In this document: positions 44,622 through 53,940 of the stretch, in pieces
Layout of the letters: each line of letters begins with the position of its first letter
Position numbering within the stretch: the stretch's first letter is position 1
Assembly (NCBI RefSeq): GCF_007830265.1
Contig: NZ_VLKE01000001.1
Location: forward strand, 2,232,001 to 2,296,000
Reading direction: 5' to 3'
Length of the DNA stretch: 64,000 nt
Origin: Micromonospora olivasterospora
GTDB taxonomy: Bacteria > Actinomycetota > Actinomycetes > Mycobacteriales > Micromonosporaceae
Translations under genes and position numbers: made by a program
Notes under the pieces: generated by a model
Databases searched by the model: none
Told to the model about the DNA's origin: nothing
The model's input: the letters and a program-made list of their open reading frames with translations, nothing else

Positions 44622-45159
44622 GGTCGTGCCGAGCGGGAGCCGCGTGAACCTGGCCCCTGCTCCATCGCCCGTCGTGGGCGGCGGTTCCGTCGGCGTCTTT
44701 GTTGAACCTCGCACTCAACGGTAGCTAGCTTAGTCGGGAGCGGCAAGGATGTCTAGCGGTCGACACATAGATTTTCTGGTCGACGCGTCCCCGGTTCCGC
44801 ACCGGAGCCCGCAGGTCGACCGGCAGTGGCTGCGGCGCAGCGAAGTCGGGCGTGTTGTCGGCTTCGATGCTCCAGCCGTGGCGGTGTGCAGGTGCAGGCC
44901 GAGGAGCCGGCTGAGGACCGCGACACCATGCAGATCGCCGGGATCAACGAGTGGCTGCGACCGACTTCGACACAGGCCCTACCGCACTGAACAACACCCA
45001 AACACATGCGCACGGGACGAATGGCCCACGCCTACGACAGCCCTCCAGGCATGCGCTGGGCAACCTCGTCGTTGCGGAGCAAATCTCCAGCCCTGGGGCC
45101 ACCATCCGTAACGGAACGTTGCCTACCTGTCAGCTCCCGATACGAGCTCGTTCACACTC

Positions 45160-45222
45160 TTGACACCGTCGTCAGACAACACAAAACTATCGTCCATCGA
45201 CTTGCCAAGTCATCAGACAACC
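45160..45222 (+). promoter_or_regulatory. Promoter and candidate GntR operators of the frl-like operon
   Basis: TTGACA at 45160-45165 is a perfect -35 element, and AACTAT at 45185-45190 is a weak -10 after a 19-bp spacer. GTCGTCAGACAAC (45169-45181) lies in the spacer and is an imperfect palindrome around its central A. A near copy, GTCATCAGACAAC, lies 41 bp downstream (45210-45222). Position and symmetry fit binding by the GntR protein encoded at 51508. Confidence 0.5.
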
Positions 45223-45318
45223 GAGGTCGGTGATGCGTTGCAAGTCAGGGACAACAGGGCGGAAGCCCGATCGCTCAGCGCGAGCACCGCGCGTTCCGCA
45301 CGAAAGTGAGCCAGAGCT

Positions 45319-46332
45319 TTGCTGAACTTCGACGAAGACCGTTTCGTGGCCATCCAGGCGTCCGCGGTCGCCCTGGCCGAGTCGATCGACGCCCTCGTCG
45401 GCCGGCTGCTGAACGCGGGCGCCCAGAATCTCTTCTTCCTCGGCGCCGGCGGCGCCGGTGTCCTCATGCAACCGGCGGCGCAGCTCATGCAGCGTGAGTC
45501 GGCGTTCCCCACGTTCCTCGAGAACGCGGCTGAGCTGCTGGCCGTGGACTCGAAGAACCTGGGCCCGCAGTCCATCGTCGTCATCCCCTCGCTGTCGGGC
45601 ACGACCAAGGAGGCCCTGGCAATCAGCGAGTTCGCTCAGAAGCGGGGCGCCACGGTCGTCGCGCTGACGGGGAACGACGAGTCCCCGCTGGCGAAGGCGG
45701 CCGATCACAACTTCACCGTCCGGGCCGCCGACGACACCTCGTCCGAGTCCTTCTATCTGCAGTCGCTGCTGATCGCCCTCTCGATCCAGAAGCACCGCGG
45801 CGAGCGGGAGGACTACGCCGAGCTGGTGAGCGGACTGAAGTCACTGCCGGGCCACCTGCTCGAGATCAAGCGCGCGTTCGAGGATCGCGCCGCCGAGCTG
45901 GCCATCCAGTTCGCCGACGAGCGCTACCACATCTTCACCGGGGCCGGCCCGTCCTGGACCGAGTCGTGGTACTTCGCCACCTGCATCCTGGAGGAGATGC
46001 AGTGGATCCGGACGCGTCCGGTGCACGCCTCGGACTTCTTCCACGGAACGCTGGAGCTCGTCGAGAAGGGCGTCAGCGTCTTCCTACTCAAGGGGGAAGG
46101 CCCCACCCGTGAGCTCGCCGAGCGGGTCGAGCGCTTCGTCCCGACCGTGACCGACACGTTCACCGTCATCGACACAGCCGACTTCGCGATGCCCGGCGTC
46201 GGCGCCGGACTGCGCGCCCTCGTAAGCCACGTCGTGCACGCGACCGTTCTCGAGCGCTTCAGCGCGCACCTCGAGAAGGTCCGCAACCACCCTCTGACGA
46301 CCCGTCGGTACTACCGCCGCATCGACTACTGA
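45319..46332 (+). CDS. SIS-domain sugar isomerase/deglycase (FrlB-like)
   Basis: A 337-residue protein with two SIS domains, as in the GlmS isomerase half and fructoselysine-6-phosphate deglycase. NLFFLGAGGAGVLMQPAAQL and VVIPSLSGTTKEALA (about 30-95) bind the sugar phosphate in domain 1; YHIFTGAGPSWTESWYFATC opens domain 2, with RPVHASDFFHGTLELVEKG (catalytic Glu/His region). The TTG start at 45319 is the only one that fits; no strong ribosome site is seen. It opens an operon with importer and PfkB kinase, so cleavage of a 6-phosphorylated fructosamine is likely. Confidence 0.82.
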   Translation: MLNFDEDRFVAIQASAVALAESIDALVGRLLNAGAQNLFFLGAGGAGVLMQPAAQLMQRESAFPTFLENAAELLAVDSKNLGPQSIVVIPSLSGTTKEALAISEFAQKRGATVVALTGNDESPLAKAADHNFTVRAADDTSSESFYLQSLLIALSIQKHRGEREDYAELVSGLKSLPGHLLEIKRAFEDRAAELAIQFADERYHIFTGAGPSWTESWYFATCILEEMQWIRTRPVHASDFFHGTLELVEKGVSVFLLKGEGPTRELAERVERFVPTVTDTFTVIDTADFAMPGVGAGLRALVSHVVHATVLERFSAHLEKVRNHPLTTRRYYRRIDY

Positions 46333-46350
46333 CCCAGATAAGGACCCCCC

Positions 46351-47427
46351 ATGGTTAATCGGAAGGCCCTCGCCGCCTCCAGCGCGGTGCTCCTCATGAT
46401 GGGCCTCGCGGCCTGCTCGTCGGACAGCGGCTCCTCAGCCGGTGGTGACAACAAGAAGGTGTCGGTCTCACTGATCATCAAGACCCAGGGCACCTCCTTC
46501 TTCAAGAAGATGGCCGACGGCGCCACGAAGGCCTCGCAGGACCTGGGCGTGCACCTGACCGTCGCCGCCGGCAAGGTGGATGGCGACGAGGACACCCAGA
46601 TCCAGGCCATCGAGAACGCCATCTCCCGCGGCGATCAGGGCATCCTCATCACCCCGAACGGGCCGGGAGTCTTCGACGCCATCGCCAAGGCGCGGGATGC
46701 CGGCGTGAAGGTCATCGCTCTCGACACGGTGCCGGACCCGGCGTCGCTGGTCGACACGACTTACGCCACCGACAACTTCGAGGCGGGCCGCCTGGTCGGC
46801 GAGTGGACGGCGAAGAAGCTCAACGGCAAGGACGCCACCATCGCCCTTCTCGACCTGTTCGGCGACAAGGTGCTGACCGTGGACTACGCCCGGGACCAGG
46901 GGTTCCTCACCGGAATGGGAATCGACGTAGCCGACCCCAAGGTCAACGGCGACGAGGCCAAGACCGGCAACTACACGGGCGGCAAGGGCGGCAAGTACAC
47001 CATCGTCGGCAACCTGCCGACGAAGGGCACCGAGGACGGCGGCCGCACCGCGACCGAGACGCTGCTCAGCAAGAACCCGAACATCAACGTCATCTACGGC
47101 ATCAATGAGCCGGCCTCGTACGGCGGCTATCAGGCGCTGAAGGCGGCGGGCAAGACCGAGGGCCTGATCACGGTCTCGATTGACGGCGCCTGCGACGGCG
47201 TGAACTACGTCAAGGACGGCATCCTGCAGGCCACCGCCCAGCAGTACCCGCTGAAGATGGCGGAAATGGGCGTCAAGGCCATCCACGACCTGGTGGTCAA
47301 CGGCACGGAACCGAAGTCGGACGAGGGCAAGGACTTTGTCAGCACCGGCGTCAACCTCGTGACCGAAGACCCTCAGGACGGCGTGAAGAGCATCGACGCG
47401 ACCGAGGGCCTCAAGGATTGTTTCTGA
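46351..47427 (+). CDS. Ribose-type ABC sugar-binding lipoprotein
   Basis: A 358-residue Peripla_BP_4-type binding protein. Signal peptide with lipobox GLAAC (Cys near 22). Mature blocks: VSLIIKTQGTSFFKKMADGA, IENAISRGDQGILITPNGPG, VKVIALDTVPDP, INVIYGINEPASYGGYQALK and TVSIDGACDGVNYVKDG. It delivers substrate to the permease and ATPase encoded next. It starts 18 bp after the deglycase gene. A strong hairpin follows its stop. Confidence 0.92.
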   Translation: MVNRKALAASSAVLLMMGLAACSSDSGSSAGGDNKKVSVSLIIKTQGTSFFKKMADGATKASQDLGVHLTVAAGKVDGDEDTQIQAIENAISRGDQGILITPNGPGVFDAIAKARDAGVKVIALDTVPDPASLVDTTYATDNFEAGRLVGEWTAKKLNGKDATIALLDLFGDKVLTVDYARDQGFLTGMGIDVADPKVNGDEAKTGNYTGGKGGKYTIVGNLPTKGTEDGGRTATETLLSKNPNINVIYGINEPASYGGYQALKAAGKTEGLITVSIDGACDGVNYVKDGILQATAQQYPLKMAEMGVKAIHDLVVNGTEPKSDEGKDFVSTGVNLVTEDPQDGVKSIDATEGLKDCF

Positions 47428-47435
47428 CGGCTGGA

Positions 47436-47463
47436 GGGCGGGGGTGCGCGAGCACCCCCGCCC
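47436..47463 (+). terminator. Intra-operon hairpin after the binding-protein gene
   Basis: GGGCGGGGGTGC (47436-47447) pairs perfectly with GCACCCCCGCCC (47452-47463) around a GCGA loop. It sits between binding protein and permease. Such hairpins often stop part of the transcripts or protect the upstream mRNA, giving more binding protein than permease. Confidence 0.65.
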
Positions 47464-47485
47464 GGCACAGTTCTGGAGAACTCAG

Positions 47486-48523
47486 ATGACCAACACGGTA
47501 CCGCCGCCGACCGCGGCACCAGATCTGTCTTCGGCCTTTCTCGACCGCTCGACGCCTCTTTCTCGCGTGCGCGATCTGCTACACCGGCATCCCGCCATCA
47601 GCCCCGCCGTCGTCCTCGTCGTCTCGGTGCTCGTGTTCGGACTGCTCAACGACCGCTTCCTGGCTCCGGCCAACCTTTCCCTGATCACCCAGCAGGTCGC
47701 CGTCGTCGGCACCCTCGCGATCGCACAGACCCTGGTCATCCTGACCGCGGGGATCGATCTCTCGGTCGGCGCGGCCATGATCCTGGCCGCCATGGTCATG
47801 GCTCAGTCGGCGTCGTCCACCGGTGTCCCGCCGACGCTCAGCCTGGTGCTCGGGCTCCTCGCCGGCACCGCCGCGGGCGGCCTGAACGGGCTTCTCGTGA
47901 CCCGCCTCAAGCTTCCGCCGTTCATCGTGACACTGGGGACGCTGAGCATCTTCACCGCTCTGACACTGCTCTACACCAGCGGCAACACGGTGCGCGGCTC
48001 GCAGTTGTCCGACACGCTCACCCTCACCGGCAACACTCTCCCGGTGCTCGGCATCAAGGTCAGCGTCGGCGTGCTCATCATGCTCGCCCTCTACATCCTG
48101 ATCGCGTACGTCTTGAACCGGACGGCGTGGGGACGGCACGTCTATGCCGTGGGCGACGACAAGGAAGCCGCGCGGCTCTCGGGTATCCGCGTGGACCGGG
48201 TGCTCGCCTCGGTCTACCTCGTCGCCGGGGCGATCATCGCGGTCACCGCGTGGATCCAGATCGGGCGTACCAACGCGGCCAGCCCGAACTCCGGCATCGA
48301 CCTCAACCTGGACTCCATCACGGCGGTCGTCATCGGTGGGACGAGCCTGTTCGGTGGCCGGGGCGCCATCTGGGGCACGCTGCTGGGCGCCCTCATCGTC
48401 GGTGTGTTCCGCAACGGTTTGGCGCTCGCCGGCCTCGACGTCCTCTATCAGACCCTGACGGTCGGAGTCCTGGTGATCGTGGCCGTGGCAGTCGACCAGT
48501 GGATCCGGAAGGCGAAGTCATGA
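47486..48523 (+). CDS. Ribose-type ABC permease
   Basis: A 345-residue BPD_transp_2 permease with eight to ten hydrophobic segments. Typical blocks: TLVILTAGIDLSVGAAMILA, LKLPPFIVTLGTLSIFTAL, TAWGRHVYAVGDDKEAARLS and VIGGTSLFGGRGAIWGTLLG. ATG 47486 follows GGAG; its stop overlaps the ATPase start (ATGA). Confidence 0.92.
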   Translation: MTNTVPPPTAAPDLSSAFLDRSTPLSRVRDLLHRHPAISPAVVLVVSVLVFGLLNDRFLAPANLSLITQQVAVVGTLAIAQTLVILTAGIDLSVGAAMILAAMVMAQSASSTGVPPTLSLVLGLLAGTAAGGLNGLLVTRLKLPPFIVTLGTLSIFTALTLLYTSGNTVRGSQLSDTLTLTGNTLPVLGIKVSVGVLIMLALYILIAYVLNRTAWGRHVYAVGDDKEAARLSGIRVDRVLASVYLVAGAIIAVTAWIQIGRTNAASPNSGIDLNLDSITAVVIGGTSLFGGRGAIWGTLLGALIVGVFRNGLALAGLDVLYQTLTVGVLVIVAVAVDQWIRKAKS

Positions 48524-49296
48524 CGGTCGAGACAGTTGCCGGCAAGCCCGTCCTCGAGGCACGGGACCTGGTCAAGACGTACGGACGGGTGGTCGGCCTC
48601 GACGGAGTCGGGCTCCAGCTCTTCCCGGGTGAGATCCTCGCCGTGGTCGGCGACAACGGCGCCGGCAAATCCACGCTGATCAAGTGCCTGACCGGTGCGG
48701 AGATCCCGACCTCGGGTGAGCTGTTCATCAACGGCTCGCCGGTCAGTTTCAAGCGGCCCCAGGACGCGCGGGACGCGGGGCTGGAGACGGTCTACCAGAC
48801 GCTGGCGGTCTCCCCGACGCTCGACGTCGCCTCCAACCTCTTCCTCGGGCGGGAGATCCGGCGCAAGGGCTTCGCAGGGACGATGTTGCGGGCCCTCGAC
48901 GTCAAGGGAATGCGCGAGCGGGCTCGGGCCGAATTGGCCGAGTTGGGAATCTCGACGCTGCAAGACGTGACCGTGCCGGTCGAGAATCTCTCCGGTGGCC
49001 AGCGTCAGGCCGTCGCGGTGGCCCGGGCCGCGGCCTTCGGATCGAAAATCGTCGTGCTGGACGAGCCGACCGCCGCGCTCGGGGTGCGCGAGTCCAACCA
49101 GGTGCTCCAGCTGATCAGAACTTTGCGCGACCGGGGCACCGCGGTCATTCTGATCAGCCACAACATGCCCCAGGTGTTCGAGGTCGCCGACCGCATCCAC
49201 ATTCAGCGCCTGGGGAAGTGCGCCGGCACCATCACCCCGCAGAGCCACTCGATGACCGACGCCGTCGCGATCATGACCGGAGCACAGACCTTATGA
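48520..49296 (+). CDS. ABC transporter ATPase, single-domain
   Basis: A 258-residue ATPase. Walker A GDNGAGKST (44-52), signature LSGGQRQ (about 157-163), Walker B VVLDEPTAALG and the switch His in LISHNMPQVFEVADRI are intact. It has one nucleotide-binding domain rather than the two of RbsA, like FrcA, so it works as a homodimer. Overlaps on both sides (ATGA) couple it to permease and kinase. Confidence 0.93.
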   Translation: MTVETVAGKPVLEARDLVKTYGRVVGLDGVGLQLFPGEILAVVGDNGAGKSTLIKCLTGAEIPTSGELFINGSPVSFKRPQDARDAGLETVYQTLAVSPTLDVASNLFLGREIRRKGFAGTMLRALDVKGMRERARAELAELGISTLQDVTVPVENLSGGQRQAVAVARAAAFGSKIVVLDEPTAALGVRESNQVLQLIRTLRDRGTAVILISHNMPQVFEVADRIHIQRLGKCAGTITPQSHSMTDAVAIMTGAQTL

Positions 49297-50102
49297 GCAC
49301 CGGACGACAGCCCTGGGTCGCGGTCGTCGGCGACAACTGCGTGGACCGCTACCGGGGCAGCGAGGACCGCGACTACTCCGGGGGCAACGCCTTCAACGTG
49401 GCGGTTCAGCTCGCCCGGGCCGGAGTGGCGGTGCGCTACTTCGGCGCGGTGGGCACCGACGCCCTGCAAGCGGTCATCCGGTCCGGGCTCGAGGTCAACG
49501 GGATCTCCACCGACGACCTCACCGTGCTCGACGGACCCACGGCGGTCACGGAGATCAGCGTCGCCGCCAACGGCGACCGCATCTTCGACCGGGAGGACTT
49601 CGGCGTGACCGCGGACTATTTCCCCACGGAGGCGCAGCTCGATCAGATCGCCGAGGCCGTCTGGGTGCACATCGGCATGCTGCCGGAGGCGACCCGGCTG
49701 CGGAAGGCGCTGGCCGGCCGGATCACCGTCAGCCAGGACTGCGCGGTCGCCACCGGGCTGACCGACCTCGATGTCGCGTTCCTCTCGGCCGGTGAGACCG
49801 GCGACGCCCGCGAACTCGCCGCCGGCGCGGCCGCCGCCGGAGTGGGAGTGGTCGTCGCGACGCGCGGCGCCGAGGGCTCGGTCTGTCTCAGCGGGGACCG
49901 CTGGTACGAGCAGGCCGCCCTACCGGCGATCATCGTCGACACCACCGGCGCCGGCGACAGCTTCATCGCCGGCTTCATCGCGGCCCGCCTCAGCCGCCGA
50001 TCCCTGCCCGAGGCGCTGGAGACGGGCGCCCGCTTCGCGGCGGCCGCCTGCGCCTACCGCTCGGGCTGGCCCCACCTGCCACTGGACAAGGAGTCACGGT
50101 GA
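49293..50102 (+). CDS. PfkB-family sugar kinase (FrlD-like)
   Basis: A 269-residue ribokinase-fold enzyme. The first PfkB block is DYSGGNAFNVAVQLARAG (28-45). The second is DTTGAGDSFIAGF (216-228), with the catalytic Asp222 and the anion hole. It is short, as in fructoselysine 6-kinase FrlD. With the SIS deglycase it would phosphorylate the imported compound at C6 before cleavage to glucose-6-phosphate and an amine or amino acid. Its exact substrate is not fixed by sequence. Confidence 0.85.
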   Translation: MSTGRQPWVAVVGDNCVDRYRGSEDRDYSGGNAFNVAVQLARAGVAVRYFGAVGTDALQAVIRSGLEVNGISTDDLTVLDGPTAVTEISVAANGDRIFDREDFGVTADYFPTEAQLDQIAEAVWVHIGMLPEATRLRKALAGRITVSQDCAVATGLTDLDVAFLSAGETGDARELAAGAAAAGVGVVVATRGAEGSVCLSGDRWYEQAALPAIIVDTTGAGDSFIAGFIAARLSRRSLPEALETGARFAAAACAYRSGWPHLPLDKESR

Positions 50103-51457
50103 ACGACCTTGACGGCACCCTGGCGGCGATCGACGCCTCGATCGCCGCCTCCGCCGGCGACGCCGAACAGCTGCTCGTCGACCTCGTCGCCTGCCGCAGC
50201 GTCAACCCGTTGCAGCCCGGCGTCGACGCAGCGGATTACGAGGGCGGGGAACGCCGCGCCAACCAGGTCCTGGCCGAGGCATTGCGTCCCCTGGGTTTCG
50301 ACCTCAACTGGGTCGAGGAGGCCGAGGGCAGGCCCAACCTGGTCGCCGTGCGGCCCGGCCGCGGCGGCGGTCGCTCCCTGGCGCTGAACGGGCACATCGA
50401 CACCGTGGCCCCGCAGCAGGGCCGCTTCGACGACCCCTGGAAAGCGGTCGTCGAGGACGGCTACCTGTACGGGCTCGGCGCCACTGACATGAAGGCCGGG
50501 CACGCGGCCATGTGGCTCGCCGCCAAGGCCCTCCGGGACACCGGCGTCACGCTGGCCGGAGACCTGCACATCCATTCTGTGGTCGGCGAAGAGACGATGA
50601 GCCACGAAATCGGCACAACCGCTGTGCTGAAAGCCGGCTACACGGTGGACGCTGCTCTGGTGCCGGAGCCCACGTCGCCGGAGCCACGGGTTCTTGACAT
50701 CTCCAACGTCGCGGCGGGCAACTACCTCTTCTCGCTGACCGTTCGCGGCAAGTCGGCGCACTGGGCCGCGCGTAATCTCGCCATCCGGGCCGGCGGCTCG
50801 GGCGACGCGATCGGCGTCAACGCCATCGACAAGGCGGTCTACGTCTACCACGCCATGCGCCAACTCGAGGAGCAGTGGGCCTTCAGCAAGGCGCATCCGG
50901 CCTTCCCGCCGGGCGCCTTCATCATTCATCCCGGTGTCCTGCGCGCGGACGTCGGCGTCGAGGCGGCGCCGTTCTTCCCCGACCGGGCGCGCATCGACTA
51001 CCTGCTGTCCTTCCCGCCCGGGAACACCTCCGAGCAGATCCGCGCGGAGATCGAGCACCACATCCGTACGGCCTCGGAGCTCGACCCGTGGCTGCGCGAG
51101 CACCCGGTCGAGTTCACCTGGACCGACACCTGGCCCCCGGCCTACACCGACCCCGACAGCGAGTTCGTCCGCCAGATGATGGCGGAGCGGACGCGTCTGG
51201 CGAGTGCCGACGCGAGGGTCAATCCGCTGGCCGCGCCGGTCACGGCCGCAGCGCAGTCCGACGCCAACTTCTACGAGGCCATGGGGATCCCGGCCCTGGT
51301 GTGCGGGCCCGGCGACGTCCGTCGTGCTCATGCGGCCGACGAGCGCGTGCTGCTTGGGAACATCGCCCTGTCCGCTGCCTTCCTCGCCCGCGCCGCGCTG
51401 GCCTGGTGCAACAGCCAGCAGCAGTCTTCAAACGGCCGGCTCGGCCACCGAACGTAA
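50099..51457 (+). CDS. M20-family metallohydrolase
   Basis: A 452-residue ArgE/DapE/carboxypeptidase-G2-type enzyme with two-metal active site: LNGHIDTV (His99, Asp101), GATDMKAG (Asp130), GEET (Glu164/165) and a dimerisation domain from about 205. GTG start overlaps the kinase stop (GTGA), with AAGGAG before it. In an operon for fructosamines it may release the amino acid from a peptide or acyl conjugate. In Bacillus a similar hydrolase gene lies near frl genes. Confidence 0.88.
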   Translation: MNDLDGTLAAIDASIAASAGDAEQLLVDLVACRSVNPLQPGVDAADYEGGERRANQVLAEALRPLGFDLNWVEEAEGRPNLVAVRPGRGGGRSLALNGHIDTVAPQQGRFDDPWKAVVEDGYLYGLGATDMKAGHAAMWLAAKALRDTGVTLAGDLHIHSVVGEETMSHEIGTTAVLKAGYTVDAALVPEPTSPEPRVLDISNVAAGNYLFSLTVRGKSAHWAARNLAIRAGGSGDAIGVNAIDKAVYVYHAMRQLEEQWAFSKAHPAFPPGAFIIHPGVLRADVGVEAAPFFPDRARIDYLLSFPPGNTSEQIRAEIEHHIRTASELDPWLREHPVEFTWTDTWPPAYTDPDSEFVRQMMAERTRLASADARVNPLAAPVTAAAQSDANFYEAMGIPALVCGPGDVRRAHAADERVLLGNIALSAAFLARAALAWCNSQQQSSNGRLGHRT

Positions 51458-51507
51458 AGTGGCCCATGCCTGCTTCCCCGTAGCCGCGCTCTGACGAGGA
51501 GAGAACC

Positions 51508-52254
51508 TTGACGTCCCCAGCCGGCGCTGTCCCCGCCAAACGCTCGACCATGGCTCCCCAGCTCAAAGAAGCAATCCGCCAGCTCATCACCCAGGACGAG
51601 ATGGGGCCGGGCGATCAGCTGCCCACCGAACCCGAGCTGTCAGAACACTTCGGAGTCTCCCGCAACAAGATCCGGGAAGCGTTGAAGCTGCTGGAGCAGG
51701 ACGGATTGGTCACCGCCATCCAGGGACGAGGTCGGTTCGTGTCGGCCCTGGGTTCACTGCCGATCGAGCGGCCGGTGAACGTCTACGAGAGCATCACCGC
51801 GTTGCTGCAGGGACTCGGCTACAAGGTCACCAATGTGGTGCTGAGCGTGGAAGAGGGAACCGCGGACGCCCGGGTCGCCCGCGAGCTGCAACTGAACGAG
51901 GGCGACCCGGTCATCCGGCTCGTGCGCCTGAGGCTCGGCGACGACCAGCCCATGGTCTTCAGCATCAACATCGTCCGGCGGGACGCACTGCCCGGCCCGC
52001 TGAAGTTCCGCAACTGGGGCGCGTCCGTCACCAAGAGCCTGGAAGGGCACGGGCACTACATCGCCTTCTCGATCGCCCGGCTGTCCGCCGCGAACCTCCC
52101 GGCCGAGTACTCGGAGGCCTACGATCTGGCCCGGTACGACCCCTGGCTGCTGGTCGAGGAGACCTGTGTGACCCGCGAGGGCAAACGGCTGCTGTACGCC
52201 ATCGACTACCACCGCAGCAGCGAGATCGCCTTCAACGTCGTCCGCCGCCGCTAG
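51508..52254 (+). CDS. GntR-family (HutC/UTRA) regulator of the frl-like operon
   Basis: A 248-residue regulator: winged helix at about 15-75 (DQLPTEPELSEHFGVSRNKI, IQGRGRFV) and UTRA domain (about 95-245; VIRLVRLRLGDDQPMVFSIN). TTG start at 51508 follows GAGGAGAG. It lies 50 bp after the M20 gene in the same direction. Probable sites are the GTC-TCAGACAAC repeats before the operon. Confidence 0.9.
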   Translation: MTSPAGAVPAKRSTMAPQLKEAIRQLITQDEMGPGDQLPTEPELSEHFGVSRNKIREALKLLEQDGLVTAIQGRGRFVSALGSLPIERPVNVYESITALLQGLGYKVTNVVLSVEEGTADARVARELQLNEGDPVIRLVRLRLGDDQPMVFSINIVRRDALPGPLKFRNWGASVTKSLEGHGHYIAFSIARLSAANLPAEYSEAYDLARYDPWLLVEETCVTREGKRLLYAIDYHRSSEIAFNVVRRR

Positions 52255-52290
52255 CCCGGTCACCCCCCAACAATCTGGAAGGACACGGCA

Positions 52291-53382
52291 GTGCAACGCA
52301 TCCTTGGTGTCGCCCGGCACTACGACTGGGGATCGCCGACCGCCATCCCCGCGTTCCTGGGCGATCCGCCCGATCCTGAACGGCCGGTGGCCGAGGTATG
52401 GTTCGGGGCCCACGAGGACGCGCCCAGTCCCGTTGCCGGCAGTGACCAGACCCTTCTCGACGTGGTCGGCAACCGGCTTCCGTTTCTGGTGAAGCTGCTC
52501 GCCCCGGGTCGTTCCGTCTCGTTGCAGGTGCACCCCGAGCCGCACCTGGCCGAGGCCGGCTTCCGCGAGGACGAGGCGTCGGGCATTCCGCGGGACGATC
52601 CCCGGCGGCGGTTCAAGGACCCGGTCCACAAGCCCGAGATGGTTTTCGCCCTGACGCCGTTCACCGGCCTGGTCGGCTTTCGCCCCGTCGCCGAATGCGT
52701 TCGCGACCTCGACCGGCTCGACGCGGACCTCGCTCGCCGCATGCGGGCCGAGCTCACCGGCCCGGGACCCGATGGCGACCGACGGCGCCGCGCGTTGCAG
52801 ACCGCCCTGGACGCATCCGCCGACGAGGTGAAGGGATTCGGCGGCGAGATTCCGTGGCTGGCCGACCTCGCCGAGCAATACCCCGGGGACCCCGGAGTCG
52901 CCGCCGCCGTCCTGCTGCGCCGGTTCGTCCTGGCGCCCGGGGAGGCGGTCTTCGTGCCCTCCGGCATGATTCACGCCTATTCCTCGGGCCTGGCACTGGA
53001 AGTCATGGCCAACTCCGACACGGTTCTGCGGGCCGGGCTGACGACCAAACTCGTCGACGTGGACGCGCTCATGCGGTGTGTCGATTTCGACAGCGAAGCG
53101 GCCGTCGAGGTTTCGCGGCACCACAGCGCAGGACGGCTTTATTCCCCTGCGGTGACGGAATTCGCGCTTCTGGACGCCACGGCGGCGAGCCCGGAGCCCG
53201 TGCCGATCTCCTTGGCCGGACAGCAGATCGCCCTCTGTGTCGAAGGGCCGGTCGAACTCATCGACGGCGCGAACCGGCTCGAGCTCGGCCCGGGCCAGGC
53301 CGCCTACCTGGCCGACGCGAAAGGCCTGTCGATGCGGGGGCCGGGCCGTCTCGTGCTGGCCGGTCCCGGCCGCGAATCCTGA
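52291..53382 (+). CDS. manA: Mannose-6-phosphate isomerase, class I
   Basis: A 363-residue cupin enzyme interconverting mannose-6-P and fructose-6-P. Zinc ligands are in place: Gln79 and His81 (LQVHPEPHLAEAG), Glu116 (HKPEM) and His228 (PSGMIHAY). GTG start follows GGAAGG. It is 36 bp after the GntR gene, likely in the same operon, where it could pass released hexose phosphate into glycolysis. A housekeeping copy may exist elsewhere. Confidence 0.93.
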   Translation: MQRILGVARHYDWGSPTAIPAFLGDPPDPERPVAEVWFGAHEDAPSPVAGSDQTLLDVVGNRLPFLVKLLAPGRSVSLQVHPEPHLAEAGFREDEASGIPRDDPRRRFKDPVHKPEMVFALTPFTGLVGFRPVAECVRDLDRLDADLARRMRAELTGPGPDGDRRRRALQTALDASADEVKGFGGEIPWLADLAEQYPGDPGVAAAVLLRRFVLAPGEAVFVPSGMIHAYSSGLALEVMANSDTVLRAGLTTKLVDVDALMRCVDFDSEAAVEVSRHHSAGRLYSPAVTEFALLDATAASPEPVPISLAGQQIALCVEGPVELIDGANRLELGPGQAAYLADAKGLSMRGPGRLVLAGPGRES

Positions 53383-53385
53383 TCC

Positions 53386-53779
53386 GGCCGGAATCGTCGG
53401 TCTCCAGGCCGTCGGAGCCGCCGCCCTTGTCACCCTCGTCCGCCACCGTGGCGGCGACCAGGTCCTCGGTGAGGTCGCGGTCGGCGAGCGCGTCGGTGGC
53501 GACGCTGTACCAGCGGCGGGAGGCGAGGGGACAGTAGTGCAGCCGGGAGCCGTCGGCGGAGATGGCGATCCCGTCCGACCCCATCGACAGCGGCTTCGGC
53601 GCTCCGTCGGCCGGGCGTTCCAGGAACGGCCGTCCCTCGACGCTGGGCCGGTAGGTGGACAGCGGCTCGGCCTTGGTGGACGGGTGGTCGTGCAGCCGCC
53701 GCCAGGACGCGCCGCTGGCCAGGTCGACCACGACGATCCCGTTCGGCCCGGAGTCCGAGGAGTCGGTGATGTAGGCCAT
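53386..53779 (-). pseudogene. Major royal jelly protein-family remnant
   Basis: About 130 codons on the minus strand: MAYITDSSDSGPNGIVVVDL, ASWRRLHDHPSTKAE, then DGIAISADGSRLHYCPLASR and EGDKGGGSDGLETDD. This is the central part of the MRJP/yellow-type beta-propeller family. The N-terminal two propeller blades and signal peptide are missing, and the C-terminus is cut near 53386 at the manA end. Convergent with manA. The upstream 160 bp hold no gene. Confidence 0.7.
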
Positions 53780-53940
53780 CCCCGCGTCACCCCCTGGCCG
53801 CCGTCGCTGAGCCTATCGACGCCAGCGGACCCGGCGTGATTCGACCAGCGGTGCTGACGGGCCGCACCTCTCAGCCCAGGCGGCCTGCGAACGGGGCGAG
53901 CTCTTTCGGGCTAGTCATCGCGGCGATGCGCCGGCCCGGG

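Larger units (their letters stand above)
44184..45159. other. Long intergenic region
   Basis: Nearly 1 kb without a supported gene between the MerR gene and the frl-like promoter. It holds the hairpin at 44200-44228 and the direct repeats at 44588-44621. An open frame at 44749-45111 has irregular codon use and no domain. GC content falls towards 45100-45230. It may be a former gene, or an island boundary. Confidence 0.4.

Noticed and set aside
44749..45111. 120-codon open frame in the long intergenic region
   Set aside because: Cys/Arg/Pro-rich translation, irregular third-position GC, no domain and no ribosome-binding site.
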